From assembly GCA_030602885.1 (NCBI GenBank), contig JAUVYV010000030.1, forward strand, positions 1 to 44,640: DNA of 44,640 bases, in the 5' to 3' direction. The position numbers were made by a program, and so were the translations under genes. The notes beneath the pieces are model-generated. The model searched no databases and had not been told where the DNA came from. It saw only the letters and a list, made by a program, of their open reading frames with translations. Origin of the DNA: Phycisphaerales bacterium. GTDB taxonomy: Bacteria; Planctomycetota; Phycisphaerae; Sedimentisphaerales; Anaerobacaceae. Below, in pieces: positions 36,171 to 44,640 of the stretch (within the stretch, counting starts at the first letter, position 1; every line of letters starts with the position of its first letter).

Positions 36171-36845
36171 TTAATCGAGTGGTTCTATGTAAATGTTTCG
36201 GAATTCGATTGGCCCGCCTTCGCTCTGCAGACATATCCAGCCGTGCGTTTCAGTTGCGTCAGTACCTTCGTTCTGCAGCACACCGTTGACGTACAGGCTG
36301 ATGGCAGCCTTGTCGCAGTATATGTCGTAGCTGTTCCACTGGCCCGGCTCGGTTTCATTGCTCTTTTGCTTTTTGGGGACTATCACATATTGCCGATCGG
36401 GGTCGTGTCTGTCCCTGCCGTCAACGGTAAGGCCCGTCCAGTCGATAAGGACAAAGTCACCGGCATTGCCTGACTTCAGTTGCGCCTCGATGCATCGCGG
36501 CCAAACTTTTTCCGGCCCGCTGCAGTGCAGCAGAACACCGCTGTTGGCGGGCTCTGCCACCCATCGCCATTCGACGTGGAGATGGTAGTCCTTGAATTCA
36601 CGTTCAGTTCTCATATACCCATTCGGTTTGCCCGTACAATAGACAGCACCATCCCTTACCGACCAGACATCATGCACATTGATGTTCTCGTCGGGTATGA
36701 ACAGCTCCCAGCCGGTAAAATCCCTGCCGTTGAAAAGAACGGTCTTCGCCCCCGGCGTAACCGGCCCGAACAGTCCCTGACAGCCCGTCAACACAAGGGC
36801 AAGCAGAACAGTAAGCCCAATGAGTACATTTCTAATCAGTCTCAT
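36171..36845 (-). CDS. DUF1080 lipoprotein
   Basis: The 224-residue protein has a lipoprotein signal (LIGLTVLLALVLTGC) and a DUF1080 domain: VLFNGRDFTGWELF, VWSVRDGAVYCTGKPNGYM, YHLHVEWRWVAEPANSGVLLH, RCIEAQLKSGNAGDFVL, GQWNSYDIYCD, GGPIEFRNIYIEPLD. These carry the conserved Trp and Glu positions of the fold. The ATG at 36845 follows AAAGGAG; an earlier in-frame start would hide the signal peptide. It probably hydrolyses or binds 3-keto-glycosides, by family analogy. Confidence 0.88.
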   Translation of the reverse strand: MRLIRNVLIGLTVLLALVLTGCQGLFGPVTPGAKTVLFNGRDFTGWELFIPDENINVHDVWSVRDGAVYCTGKPNGYMRTEREFKDYHLHVEWRWVAEPANSGVLLHCSGPEKVWPRCIEAQLKSGNAGDFVLIDWTGLTVDGRDRHDPDRQYVIVPKKQKSNETEPGQWNSYDIYCDKAAISLYVNGVLQNEGTDATETHGWICLQSEGGPIEFRNIYIEPLD

Positions 36846-36976
36846 AATATCGTCTCCTTTTTTCGATTCTGTTTGATCGCCTAACCAAAGTCCCATTTGC
36901 AAATGCGCCGGCAACAATGAGCCCTGTCGCTCGGGCACAAACAGTATATGAGAAAAAGATTAATTGTGCGAATCTT

Positions 36977-37004
36977 TTGGATTTTGCAAAAAAAGTTCTA
37001 TACT
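36977..37004 (+). promoter_or_regulatory. Promoter-like pair in a gene-free region
   Basis: TTGGAT at 36977-36982 and TATACT at 36999-37004 are 16 bases apart, with no gene immediately downstream on this strand; they may drive the candidate structured RNA. Confidence 0.4.
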
Positions 37005-37044
37005 TTAAGTAGAGCAGCAAGTGGAGGAAGTTGATAGGCTGCGA

Positions 37045-37152
37045 GCAATAAAAAACCTGTTCTCTTCTCCTCTCTTCTTCGAAGGGAGACGGGGTTACAA
37101 ACCATGGATAATGATAGCAATGGGGGGGACTCCGTCTCCTCTTTTTTATTGC
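37045..37152 (+). ncRNA. Candidate structured RNA bounded by perfect inverted repeats
   Basis: An 11-bp outer stem joins 37045-37055 (GCAATAAAAAA) to 37142-37152 (TTTTTTATTGC). Inside, GGAGACGG at 37085-37092 pairs with CCGTCTCC at 37132-37139, followed directly by a T6 run. A CTTC-GAAG hairpin precedes it. This fits either a small RNA with terminator or an overlapping bidirectional terminator. No known family (6S, SRP, tmRNA, RNase P) was recognised. Confidence 0.35.
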
Positions 37153-37360
37153 GCCGGGCCGGGCATTTCGTCTGCCCCCTCGCCACATTGGACTTTTTCA
37201 GAAGTCATGGGCACAGCGGCAACACAGTCCAGACATGGAATGGAGCCCGACTGAAATCCTGTCGGCAGGGAATTGAAGATGTGCAAGGCGGCACGCGCCT
37301 GCCCCGCTATACGCTATAACGAGCAGGCCGTCGTTATGAGCTCAACTCAACAGAAATATG

Positions 37361-38572
37361 TCAATTCTCATACCAGTGGTCTATAGTGAACCGAACGCCG
37401 ATGTCGTTGTAACTCACATCCCGCAGCGAGGCATCGTACCACAGGTTTGCGGAGACATCCTGGATAAAACTGTTGGCAACCAAGGCACCATATACCTGCA
37501 CGGCATTGTGCGACCGTACGTCTGCATTTGGAGCATAGATTGCTCCGTAGAAATCGCTGGCAGTCCTAAAGTCTATGCTGTGACAAGTTTCGAGACCAAA
37601 TATCGTCAGTTTCTTCGGGTCTTCGGTGATGTTGTTGATGAAACCGCCATTCTTGAGTATGAGGTCGCCACCGAGAAATAAGGTCAACGAAGCATCCGGA
37701 TTGGCATCGTTGATCTGCAACTGAGCAGAGTTATCAAGAATGATATCGCCCGGGATGTAGAGTGTCACCGGGCCGTCTATCATTATGACTCTGCTGTTTC
37801 CGATGTTGATCTGGTCATACTTCGCCGAGGCCGCTATCGTTGTCGAGTTGCTTATGTTTCCAAGTGAAGCCGCGGTTTCGAGGAAGGATGGAACTTCAAC
37901 AACAGGGAATACTTGAGGCTCAGACAAAGCATAGGTACTACCTGCTATGGTCGCATTGTTCTTTGCTTCGATAACAATATCAGGGTCTCCGCCTACCCCC
38001 ACAGCGATATCACCATTCACGGTAACACTCGCATTGAGCCCAAGGCTGTTCTCCTTGACGCTGTTGGTGCCGATTTTGAGATTGTCTCCATCAGCGTCAG
38101 GAACGTACCAATCCACTATTGTGCCGTTCCTGAGCTCCATTTTCTCTTTGGTAAACACTGCAAAATCGAAAACACCCCTCAGTCGCAAATCCGCATGTAC
38201 CTGTTTTTGTGCTCTGACTGCGTCTCCAATTGACGTGACACTGTAGCCGCCGGCCTTGTCACCTGAGATTGTGTAGCTGAAGGTTCCGTCAAAACCTGGC
38301 AGAGCTTCATCCGTTGCCTTTGGCAAAGTGCCGTCATTCCAGGGTTTGACACCCAGTTTCTGATTCATCAGACTCAAGGCCTTAATCAGCCCGGCGTCAG
38401 CGGCGGTTCTCGCCTTGATCTGGTCGGCGCCGCGGATTGCCGTTAGTTTCGCCTGCAGTTCAAGCTGCATAAGTCCTAAGCCCATCGTGACCAAAAGAAC
38501 CAAGGCCACCATCATCAAAGGCAAAATGGCGCCGATTCTTTGAAATTTCATATTTTTATGAGTTGTCTTCAT
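37361..38572 (-). CDS. PilX-like pilus-associated protein
   Basis: The 403-residue protein has an N-terminal hydrophobic helix of the pilin-related kind (GAILPLMMVALVLLVTMGLGLMQLELQAKL) and a AGLIKALS/ADAGLIK motif typical of PilX/PilN-neighbour proteins. The C-terminal half is a repetitive, beta-rich domain (GDIVLDNSAQLQIND; TLFLGGDLILKNGGFINN; FYGAIYAPNADV) like a beta-helix or adhesion domain. It is probably exposed via a type IV pilus-like or type II-like system; no such machinery is in the window. The ATG at 38572 follows AAGGTGA. Confidence 0.7.
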   Translation of the reverse strand: MKTTHKNMKFQRIGAILPLMMVALVLLVTMGLGLMQLELQAKLTAIRGADQIKARTAADAGLIKALSLMNQKLGVKPWNDGTLPKATDEALPGFDGTFSYTISGDKAGGYSVTSIGDAVRAQKQVHADLRLRGVFDFAVFTKEKMELRNGTIVDWYVPDADGDNLKIGTNSVKENSLGLNASVTVNGDIAVGVGGDPDIVIEAKNNATIAGSTYALSEPQVFPVVEVPSFLETAASLGNISNSTTIAASAKYDQINIGNSRVIMIDGPVTLYIPGDIILDNSAQLQINDANPDASLTLFLGGDLILKNGGFINNITEDPKKLTIFGLETCHSIDFRTASDFYGAIYAPNADVRSHNAVQVYGALVANSFIQDVSANLWYDASLRDVSYNDIGVRFTIDHWYEN

Positions 38573-38951
38573 TTTTGTCACCTTCGCCCATTTACAGAAG
38601 GTCAGCAGTTTTCCTCTTTCCGCATGCCGGGTAACAGCTCGTGCCGTCGTTTGGAAAACGCAACCTCCGATTTAACTGAAATCTTTTTTACCCCCGTTTA
38701 CTGTGTTGATTATATTATTGCACATACGTATCTTCAATTCAATCAAAAAGGCCACAGGCAGAAGGCGAGATGCTCTTCAGGCAAGCTGAATAACGGCAAG
38801 AGAGATTTTATCGGCCGTAGCGGCAAAGTTTTTCCGGCCCTGGACACAGCAAGTTTGAAGTTGAAAACACCCGGAACACAATGTAATATCATTTTTCAAA
38901 CGGCGATACACCGACACATAACTGAGACAGCATTATAAAGGAGAAGGAAAA
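38573..38951. other. Divergent intergenic region with a minus-strand promoter
   Basis: No gene is seen in these 379 bases between the divergent PilX-like and DUF1080 genes. A promoter for the former lies at 38709-38737. Confidence 0.4.
38709..38737 (-). promoter_or_regulatory. Sigma-70 promoter of the PilX-like gene
   Basis: On the minus strand TTGAAG (38732-38737) and TATAAT (38709-38714) are separated by 17 bases, leaving a leader of about 130 bases. Confidence 0.6.
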
Positions 38952-39587
38952 ATGAGAGTTTTACTTATCTGTCTGGCCACTTTGAGTGTTGCGTTAACGG
39001 GGTGTCAGGGTTCGCAATGCGGCGCCAAGACCTGCGGCGGAGAGAGCTGGATATCTCTATTCGACGGCAAGACCCTGAACGGCTGGAAGCCAAGCGAGAA
39101 TGTCAAGTCATGGAGTGTTAAGGACGGGATGCTCACGGCAGACGGCGGGCGAAGCCATCTTTTCTATGCCGGGTCGGTCAATAACGCCGACTTTGCGAAT
39201 TTCGAGTTCAAGGCGGACGTGATGACAATGCCGGGCGCCAACTCAGGACTCTACTTCCACACGAAATATCAGGAAAGCAACTGGCCAGGGCAGGGATTTG
39301 AGGCACAAATCAACAATACTTACAAGTCCGACCCGCGAAAGACCGCCAGCTTATACAGCATTCAGGATGTGCACGTCGCGCCCGTCGAAGACAACAAATG
39401 GTTTACAGAACACATCATAGTCAATGGCAAGCGTGTAATCATCAAGGTCAACGGTGTGACGTTAGTGGATTATACCGAACCGGCTGATGCCCGGCGCAAG
39501 CTCTCGCACGGCACGTTCGCCCTGCAGTGCCACGACCCAAAGAGCAAGGTCTATTTCAAGAACATAATGGTAAAGCCGCTGCCCTGA
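38952..39587 (+). CDS. DUF1080 lipoprotein
   Basis: The 211-residue protein has a short signal with lipobox SVALTGC and a DUF1080 domain: LFDGKTLNGWKPSENVKSWSV, DFANFEFKADVMTMPGANSGLYFHT, FEAQINNT, VNGVTLVDYTEP, VYFKNIMVKPLP. AGGAGAAGG lies just upstream of the ATG. It diverges from the PilX-like gene and converges with accA. It is the third DUF1080 gene of the window and differs in length from the other two, so these are distinct paralogues rather than recent copies. Confidence 0.88.
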   Translation: MRVLLICLATLSVALTGCQGSQCGAKTCGGESWISLFDGKTLNGWKPSENVKSWSVKDGMLTADGGRSHLFYAGSVNNADFANFEFKADVMTMPGANSGLYFHTKYQESNWPGQGFEAQINNTYKSDPRKTASLYSIQDVHVAPVEDNKWFTEHIIVNGKRVIIKVNGVTLVDYTEPADARRKLSHGTFALQCHDPKSKVYFKNIMVKPLP

Positions 39588-39633
39588 GAGCGCATGCAGC
39601 ACGGCAGATTTGTATAGACGAAGGGATGGCCGC

Positions 39634-40713
39634 TCAGACCTTTGCTGGTATTCGTTTTGACTTGCCGGAAGCGGCCGGGGCCGCCGCTTTAATGTCTATC
39701 TTGATAGCCTTTGTTTTCGTGCGGAGCAAGCCCGCAGTGTCGCTGCCTATCGCGCGCAGCTTCTTGTACCTGTTCTCAAGCAGATTCTCGACCTTTGTGC
39801 GTTTGAGAACTGACAAGGTTCTCACAATGTATCTCTCGACATTATAGACGGTATCGTGGATGTTGCGATGGGCTCCGCCGAGCGGCTCGGGGATAATTTC
39901 ATCTATGAGCTTTAGCTTTTGCAGGTCCCTGCTCGTCAGCTTCAGGGCCTGGGCGGCATCCGGCGCCTGTGAGCCGTCCCGCCACAAAATCGCAGCACAA
40001 CCCTCGGGCGATATCACCGAGTAATATGCAAACTCGAGCATCGCCAGCCGGTCGCCCACCCCTATTCCAAGGGCGCCGCCTGAACCGCCTTCGCCTATGC
40101 AAATGCAGATTATGGGAACGGGCAAACGCGACATCTCGAACAGATTGACGGCGATGGCCCGGGCCTGACCACGCTCTTCCGCTTCGATGCCCGGATAGGC
40201 ACCCGGCGTGTCAATCAAAGTTACAATGGGTATGCCAAACTTGGCGGCGAACTTCATCTTCGCAATCGCCTTGCGGTAGCCCTCAGGATTCGGACAACCG
40301 AAATTGCAGGCAATTTTCTCCTTTGTAGTCCTGCCCTTGTTCTGGCCGACCACGAGAACCTTCTCTCTGCCAATCTGTCCAAATCCCGTGACTATCGCGC
40401 AGTCGTCGCCAAAACATCGGTCGCCGTGAAGCTCATGGAAGTCCTTGACCATCAGATTCAGATAGTCCGTGAGCAGCGGCCTCTTGGGATGTCGGGCAAC
40501 CTGCACGATCTGCCATGCGGTCAAATTTGAATAGACCCTCTTCAGCTCGGCTACCTGCTTGCGCTGAAGCCGGCGTATCTCCGCTGAATAATCGATACCT
40601 TTAGCGGAGCTGAGACGACGCAGCTCATCCATCTGCCTGTCAATGTCTGCAACCTTCTGCTCGAACTCCAGATAGTCGCCGTCACCGATTTTGTTGTTTT
40701 TTGACAAAGCCAT
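39634..40713 (-). CDS. accA: Acetyl-CoA carboxylase carboxyltransferase, alpha subunit
   Basis: AccA forms with AccD the carboxyltransferase that makes malonyl-CoA for fatty-acid synthesis. The 359-residue protein shows LEFEQKVADIDRQMDEL, RHPKRPLLTDYLNLM, FHELHGDRCFGDD, NFGCPNPEGYRKAIA, IDTPGAYPGIEAEERGQ, GEGGSGGALGIG and VISPEGCAAILW, all diagnostic. The ATG at 40713 is the homologous start. Its C-terminus carries a basic extension (RTKTKAIKIDIKA...KSKRIPAKV). No accD is in the window. A TATAAT at 40874-40879 (minus) may be its -10 box. Confidence 0.95.
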   Translation of the reverse strand: MALSKNNKIGDGDYLEFEQKVADIDRQMDELRRLSSAKGIDYSAEIRRLQRKQVAELKRVYSNLTAWQIVQVARHPKRPLLTDYLNLMVKDFHELHGDRCFGDDCAIVTGFGQIGREKVLVVGQNKGRTTKEKIACNFGCPNPEGYRKAIAKMKFAAKFGIPIVTLIDTPGAYPGIEAEERGQARAIAVNLFEMSRLPVPIICICIGEGGSGGALGIGVGDRLAMLEFAYYSVISPEGCAAILWRDGSQAPDAAQALKLTSRDLQKLKLIDEIIPEPLGGAHRNIHDTVYNVERYIVRTLSVLKRTKVENLLENRYKKLRAIGSDTAGLLRTKTKAIKIDIKAAAPAASGKSKRIPAKV

Positions 40714-40901
40714 ACGAGCTAAAGACCAGCCTGCCGTCCGCAGCAGCACCTCGCCACACACGGACCGTAATCTATGTTCATAAAAAAATCCTGCCCACTA
40801 AAAGCGGGTTCAGGTATCATTTTCTCGTCTTGCCAAATCCGTTAGCAACGCATTCCAAGAATGAATATTAACAATTATACGACGCAAATCAAAGAAAAAA
40901 A

Positions 40902-40930
40902 TTGACATCGGCCGTTACTTGCATTACTTT
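40902..40930 (+). promoter_or_regulatory. Promoter of tyrA-purL
   Basis: TTGACA at 40902-40907 and TACTTT at 40925-40930 are 17 bases apart, about 45 bases before the tyrA GTG. Confidence 0.6.
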
Positions 40931-40974
40931 TTACTGGCCTTTTTCATGGATGGAATCTTCTTAAGGTCTTAACT

Positions 40975-41850
40975 GTGAAAGACTTACGGCAAGTAACCGT
41001 TATAGGTCTTGGTCTGCTGGGCGGCTCAATCACTTTAGCTGTTTCGCGCGTTTTGGCAGGGGTCAAGACCGTAGGTTACGCGCACCGCCCTTCCACACGC
41101 TCAAAGGCCGGAAAACTAAATGTCGCCCACGAAATCCTCGGCGACCTAAAAGCGAGCGTATCCGGGGCCAATCTGGTAATCCTGGCCACTCCGGTATGCA
41201 CCTTCGAACAGACCTTCAGCGAGATTGCCGACGCACTGCCGGCCGGCTGCATAGTCACCGACGTCGGCTCAACAAAACAGTTGCCTCACCGCTGGGCAGC
41301 CAGGGAATTGCCGAAAACAGTGCACTACGTTGGCTCGCACCCAATCGCAGGTTCCGAACAGAGAGGCGTCGAATTCGCCAGAGATGATTTGTTCGACCGG
41401 GCCCTGTGTATCCTTACTACCACAAAAAACTCTTCCCGTAAGGCAACAGAGACACTCAGGTACTTCTGGTCGGCGCTCGGCTGTTCGGTAAAAATCATGT
41501 CACCTGCTCAGCACGACAGAGTTTTTGCAAATGTCAGTCACATCCCCCACATCACTGCTGCGGCACTGATAAACGCCAGCGACGCCGAAGATCTAAAATA
41601 CGCGGGAAAGGGCTTCATGGACACGTCTCGCATTGCATCGGGGCCTGCCAATATATGGGCCGATGTCTTCCTGACAAACGCCGCAAGCAGCATTCGAGGT
41701 ATTGACAGAGTGGTGCGCGAACTGAACAAACTCAAAGCCGCTATAAAAACGGCGGACAGAGAACGGATCGAGAAACTACTCGAAGCAGCAAAAGCAAAAC
41801 GCAGCCAACTGATACGATACAAAATGAAGAAGAAGGAACTTCTACCATGA
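40975..41850 (+). CDS. tyrA: Prephenate dehydrogenase
   Basis: The 291-residue protein oxidises prephenate to 4-hydroxyphenylpyruvate in tyrosine synthesis. It has an N-terminal Rossmann motif VIGLGLLGGS, then VTDVGSTK, GSHPIAGSEQRG with the catalytic His, and HDRVFANVSHIPHITAAAL. It starts with GTG, placed after AAGG and downstream of a promoter at 40902-40930. Its stop overlaps the purL start in ATGA, so the two are translationally coupled, linking an aromatic amino acid gene with purine synthesis. No ACT domain is present, so tyrosine feedback is not evident. Confidence 0.92.
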   Translation: MKDLRQVTVIGLGLLGGSITLAVSRVLAGVKTVGYAHRPSTRSKAGKLNVAHEILGDLKASVSGANLVILATPVCTFEQTFSEIADALPAGCIVTDVGSTKQLPHRWAARELPKTVHYVGSHPIAGSEQRGVEFARDDLFDRALCILTTTKNSSRKATETLRYFWSALGCSVKIMSPAQHDRVFANVSHIPHITAAALINASDAEDLKYAGKGFMDTSRIASGPANIWADVFLTNAASSIRGIDRVVRELNKLKAAIKTADRERIEKLLEAAKAKRSQLIRYKMKKKELLP

Positions 41851-44640
41851 GCCAATGGCGGTTCGAGGTTTTGAGTCGGCGGGGCTTTGCAGACGTACAC
41901 GGCAACAGCATCCTGGAGGACATCAGGGAATTAGGTATCAACTCCATAGAGGCGGTTCAATTTGCGAAGGTCTATCTGATTGAAGCCGACCTGGACAGAA
42001 GCTTTGCCGAGCGTCTGGCAGCCGAGCTGCTCAGCGATCCGGTCTGCGAAGAATACTACATCGGCAGAAGCAAAGCACCTGCGGGACTGGCAAAGGCGAC
42101 ACTGATTGAAGTCCACCTCAAAAGCGGCGTGACCGACCCCGTAGCCGAATCCGTTACGACGGCAATTGCAGATATGGGTGTCCGCGTCGAAAACGTCCGA
42201 ACCGCACGTAAATATGTTCTTTTGGGCGAGATAACCCGTCAGCAGACTGAGACAATCGCAAAGAAGCTCCTGGCAAACGATTGCATTGAGGACTGTGTCA
42301 TCGGCGATGAAGCCGAACCGCCAAGCCCACATCTAAAGCCCTACGAGCTGAACATCGTGCGCTGGCCCATACGCGACCTCGACGACGAGGAACTCGTCAA
42401 GCTCAGCAAAGATAAAGACCTGTTCCTGAACCTGGTCGAGATGCAGACCATTCAGGATTACTACAGAGGGCTCGACAGAGAGCCGACCGACGTCGAGCTC
42501 GAGGCCATCGCGCAGACCTGGAGCGAGCACTGCGTCCACAAAACGCTCAAGAGCGAAGTGGATATGACCGTCAACGGTGAGCAGATACATTTTGACAACC
42601 TGCTCAAGGAAACGGTCTTCAAGGCAACCAAAGACCTCGACAAGCCCTGGTGTATCTCCGTCTTCGCCGACAACGCCGGCGTAATCGAATTCGACGAGGA
42701 AACAGCGGTCTGCTTCAAGGTCGAAACGCATAATCACCCGTCGGCGCTCGACCCTTACGGCGGAGCAGCTACCGGTATCGGCGGCGTTCTGCGCGACCCT
42801 ATGGGGACAGGAATGGGAGCTAAACCAATTGCCAATACCGATATCTTCTGCTTCGGCGACCCCAATATGAAGCTCGATGATGTGCCCAAAGGCGTCCTGC
42901 ACCCCAGGCGCATTATGAAAGGCGTCGTGGCCGGCGTCCGCGATTACGGCAACAGAATGGGGATACCGACCGTCAACGGAGCGATCTATTTCGACGACCG
43001 ATACTTAGCCAATCCCTTGGTCTATTGCGGCAACATCGGGATAATGGACAAGAACAAGTGCTTCAAGCACCCTCAGAGCGGCAACCTGATTATCGTCGTC
43101 GGCGGCAGGACCGGCAGAGACGGAATACACGGCGCAACTTTCTCCTCCGGCGAGATGACACACGAGCACGAGACGATATTCTCACACGCAGTGCAAATCG
43201 GAAACCCGATTGTCGAGAAGAAGATGCTCGACGTGCTCGTACAGGCAAACGAAGCAAACCTCTACGAGGCAATCACCGACTGCGGAGCCGGGGGACTCAG
43301 CAGTGCAGTCGGCGAGATGGGCGCCGAGCTGGGAGCCGAGGTTGACCTCGAAAAGGTGCCGCTGAAGTACGCCGGCCTGAACTACACCGAAATCTGGATA
43401 AGCGAAGCACAGGAGCGCATGGTCGTTGCGGTCAAGTCGGAAAACATCGACGCCATAATGAAAATCTTCGCCGATGAGAATGTCGAAGCCACGGTCATCG
43501 GCAGGTTCACAAACGACAAGAAGCTGAAGCTGCGCTACAACGGCGAGCTCGTCGGCGAGCTCGATATGGATTTTCTCCACGACGGCGTACCCAAATATTC
43601 GCGCCAGGCAATCTGGAAAAACCCACAACTGTCCGAGCCGAGCATACCCGAAAAAGACAACTACAATGACGACCTGATGAAGATTCTCTCTTCTTACAAC
43701 GTTGCAAGCAAGGAATGGGTCATTCGCCAGTATGACCACGAGGTACAGGGCAGCTCCGTCGTCAAACCGCTAACCGGCTTGAAAAACGACGGGCCGGGCG
43801 ATGCGGCGGTCATTCTGCCGAAACTCGATTCGCAGAAGGCCTTGGCAATAAGCTGCGGGATGAACCCGTGTTATGGTGATATCGACCCATACCAGATGGC
43901 GCTGGCGGGTATCGACGAGGCGATCAGAAACATCATCTGCGTCGGCGGAAATCCCGACCGTATCGTTCTGCTCGACAACTTCTGCTGGGGCGACTGCACC
44001 AGGCCGGAAACACTTGGGCCTTTGGTCAGGGCGTCACAGGCCTGCTATGACGGCGCTATGGCCTACCAAACACCTTTTATCTCCGGCAAGGACTCGCTCA
44101 ACAACGTATTTGCCTGTGAGGACGGTACCAGGATTTCAATCCCGTCAACTCTCCTGATAAGTGCAATCGCCATCGTTGATGATATTAACAAGTGCGTGAC
44201 AATGGATGCAAAGAAAGCGGGGAACCTGCTGTTTACAGTGGGCGAGACGAAAAACGAGCTGGGCGGGTCACACTATTATAAAATTCATGGGCGGCTCGGT
44301 GCGAATGTGCCCACGGTGGACCTTGCCAAAGCACCTAAGATTGCAAAGAGAATCTCGGAGGCGATAGCCAATGAGCTTGTCGAAAGCTGTCACGACTGCT
44401 CCGAGGGCGGCCTGGCGGTGGCGCTGGCGGAAATGGCCTTTGCGGGCGGCTTAGGCATAGAAACGAACCTGCGGGGACTGCCGAAAAGCAGTGACTGCAC
44501 AAGAACGGATGCCCAGCTCTTTAGCGAATCGAACTCTCGCTACATCGTTGAAGTTGAGCCGGAAAAATTCGACGCGTTTGCCAAGCTGATGCTGAATCTG
44601 CCGTTCGGCCAAATCGGCAAGGTCACCAACGGCAATAACC
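41847..44640 (+). CDS. purL: Phosphoribosylformylglycinamidine synthase with two PurS-like N-terminal domains (partial)
   Basis: PurL converts FGAR to FGAM in purine synthesis. The frame is open from ATG 41847 to the window end, about 931 codons, and the C-terminus is missing. The first 75 residues (WRFEVLSRRGFADVHGNSILEDI...FAKVYLIEADL) and residues 90-155 (LIEVHLKSGVTDPVAESVTTAI...KYVLLGEI) each resemble a PurS subunit, so two PurS-like units precede the synthetase. The synthetase shows WSEHCVHKT, VETHNHPSALDPYGGAATGIGG, DCGAGGLSSAVGEMG, GKDSLNN and CSEGGLAVALAEMAF, the ATP- and substrate-binding motifs. It overlaps tyrA by four bases. Confidence 0.93.
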   Translation, partial: MSQWRFEVLSRRGFADVHGNSILEDIRELGINSIEAVQFAKVYLIEADLDRSFAERLAAELLSDPVCEEYYIGRSKAPAGLAKATLIEVHLKSGVTDPVAESVTTAIADMGVRVENVRTARKYVLLGEITRQQTETIAKKLLANDCIEDCVIGDEAEPPSPHLKPYELNIVRWPIRDLDDEELVKLSKDKDLFLNLVEMQTIQDYYRGLDREPTDVELEAIAQTWSEHCVHKTLKSEVDMTVNGEQIHFDNLLKETVFKATKDLDKPWCISVFADNAGVIEFDEETAVCFKVETHNHPSALDPYGGAATGIGGVLRDPMGTGMGAKPIANTDIFCFGDPNMKLDDVPKGVLHPRRIMKGVVAGVRDYGNRMGIPTVNGAIYFDDRYLANPLVYCGNIGIMDKNKCFKHPQSGNLIIVVGGRTGRDGIHGATFSSGEMTHEHETIFSHAVQIGNPIVEKKMLDVLVQANEANLYEAITDCGAGGLSSAVGEMGAELGAEVDLEKVPLKYAGLNYTEIWISEAQERMVVAVKSENIDAIMKIFADENVEATVIGRFTNDKKLKLRYNGELVGELDMDFLHDGVPKYSRQAIWKNPQLSEPSIPEKDNYNDDLMKILSSYNVASKEWVIRQYDHEVQGSSVVKPLTGLKNDGPGDAAVILPKLDSQKALAISCGMNPCYGDIDPYQMALAGIDEAIRNIICVGGNPDRIVLLDNFCWGDCTRPETLGPLVRASQACYDGAMAYQTPFISGKDSLNNVFACEDGTRISIPSTLLISAIAIVDDINKCVTMDAKKAGNLLFTVGETKNELGGSHYYKIHGRLGANVPTVDLAKAPKIAKRISEAIANELVESCHDCSEGGLAVALAEMAFAGGLGIETNLRGLPKSSDCTRTDAQLFSESNSRYIVEVEPEKFDAFAKLMLNLPFGQIGKVTNGNN

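Larger units (their letters stand above)
36846..37360. other. Long intergenic region with a structured element
   Basis: 515 bases without a supported gene. The minus-strand leader of the DUF1080 gene lies at its left end. A candidate structured RNA, with its own promoter, occupies 36977-37152. Confidence 0.4.

Noticed and set aside
36998-37186. Short open frames in the DUF1080/PilX gap
   Set aside because: They translate the inverted-repeat region into low-complexity peptides and lack ribosome binding sites.
41931-44157. Several long open frames antisense to or overlapping purL
   Set aside because: The purL frame carries clear family motifs throughout; the others have low-quality compositions and no recognisable domains.

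Overview
The window looks like a chromosomal piece of a Planctomycetota bacterium, probably near Phycisphaerae/Sedimentisphaerales. This is inferred from three DUF1080 lipoproteins, a secreted PQQ-type beta-propeller, an adenosylcobalamin (class II) ribonucleotide reductase, a PilX-like pilus-associated protein and a PurS-PurS-PurL fusion. No phage genes, rRNA or CRISPR array are seen. Genes lie on both strands in short operons, often with 4-14 bp stop/start overlaps and AGGAGG-type ribosome binding sites.

Layout. 1-5050: a possible gene tail, a lone SIR2-like protein, a UPF0213-type GIY-YIG protein and nrdJ. 5050-8810: an SGNH hydrolase remnant, a Tat-exported polysaccharide deacetylase, a short UvrC ending inside a perfect hairpin, and a RHH/RelE toxin-antitoxin pair. 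8835-14964 (minus): ligA-ribD-DUF1080-cofE, preceded by a nitrilase-family gene sitting between ligA and a degraded duplicate of the ligA 5' end. 15123-17899 (plus): beta-propeller protein and a spore-photoproduct-lyase-like radical SAM protein.

17999-19358 is the most unusual region. A tRNA-Asn(GUU) gene is split by a group I (IC3-like) intron encoding an HNH endonuclease. Its 3' end is followed by a chain of small hairpins and two further copies of the tRNA 3' end, and the last two copies flank an 86-aa GIY-YIG nuclease gene. A degraded tRNA-Asn copy lies exactly 100 bp upstream. The same hairpin-chain element, with compensatory base changes in a stem, occurs after tRNA-Ser(GGA) at 34163-34285, again closed by a copy of that tRNA's own 3' end. 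This looks like a small mobile element that targets tRNA 3' ends and regenerates them, with the GIY-YIG gene as candidate mobility gene.

19623-29525: a Ser/Thr kinase and PPP-like phosphatase pair followed by a GT21-like glycosyltransferase; a divergent sugar epimerase/GH5-like pair; a receiver-like protein plus GGDEF cyclase; a membrane/TPR protein. 29843-34099: aldo/keto reductase, tRNA-Met, tRNA-Glu, tadA, small conserved proteins, tRNA-Ser. 34365-44640: a B12-binding radical SAM protein, two DUF1080 lipoproteins around a PilX-like gene, accA, and a tyrA-purL pair with purL cut by the window end. Functional assignments rest on recognised motifs; no database search was run.
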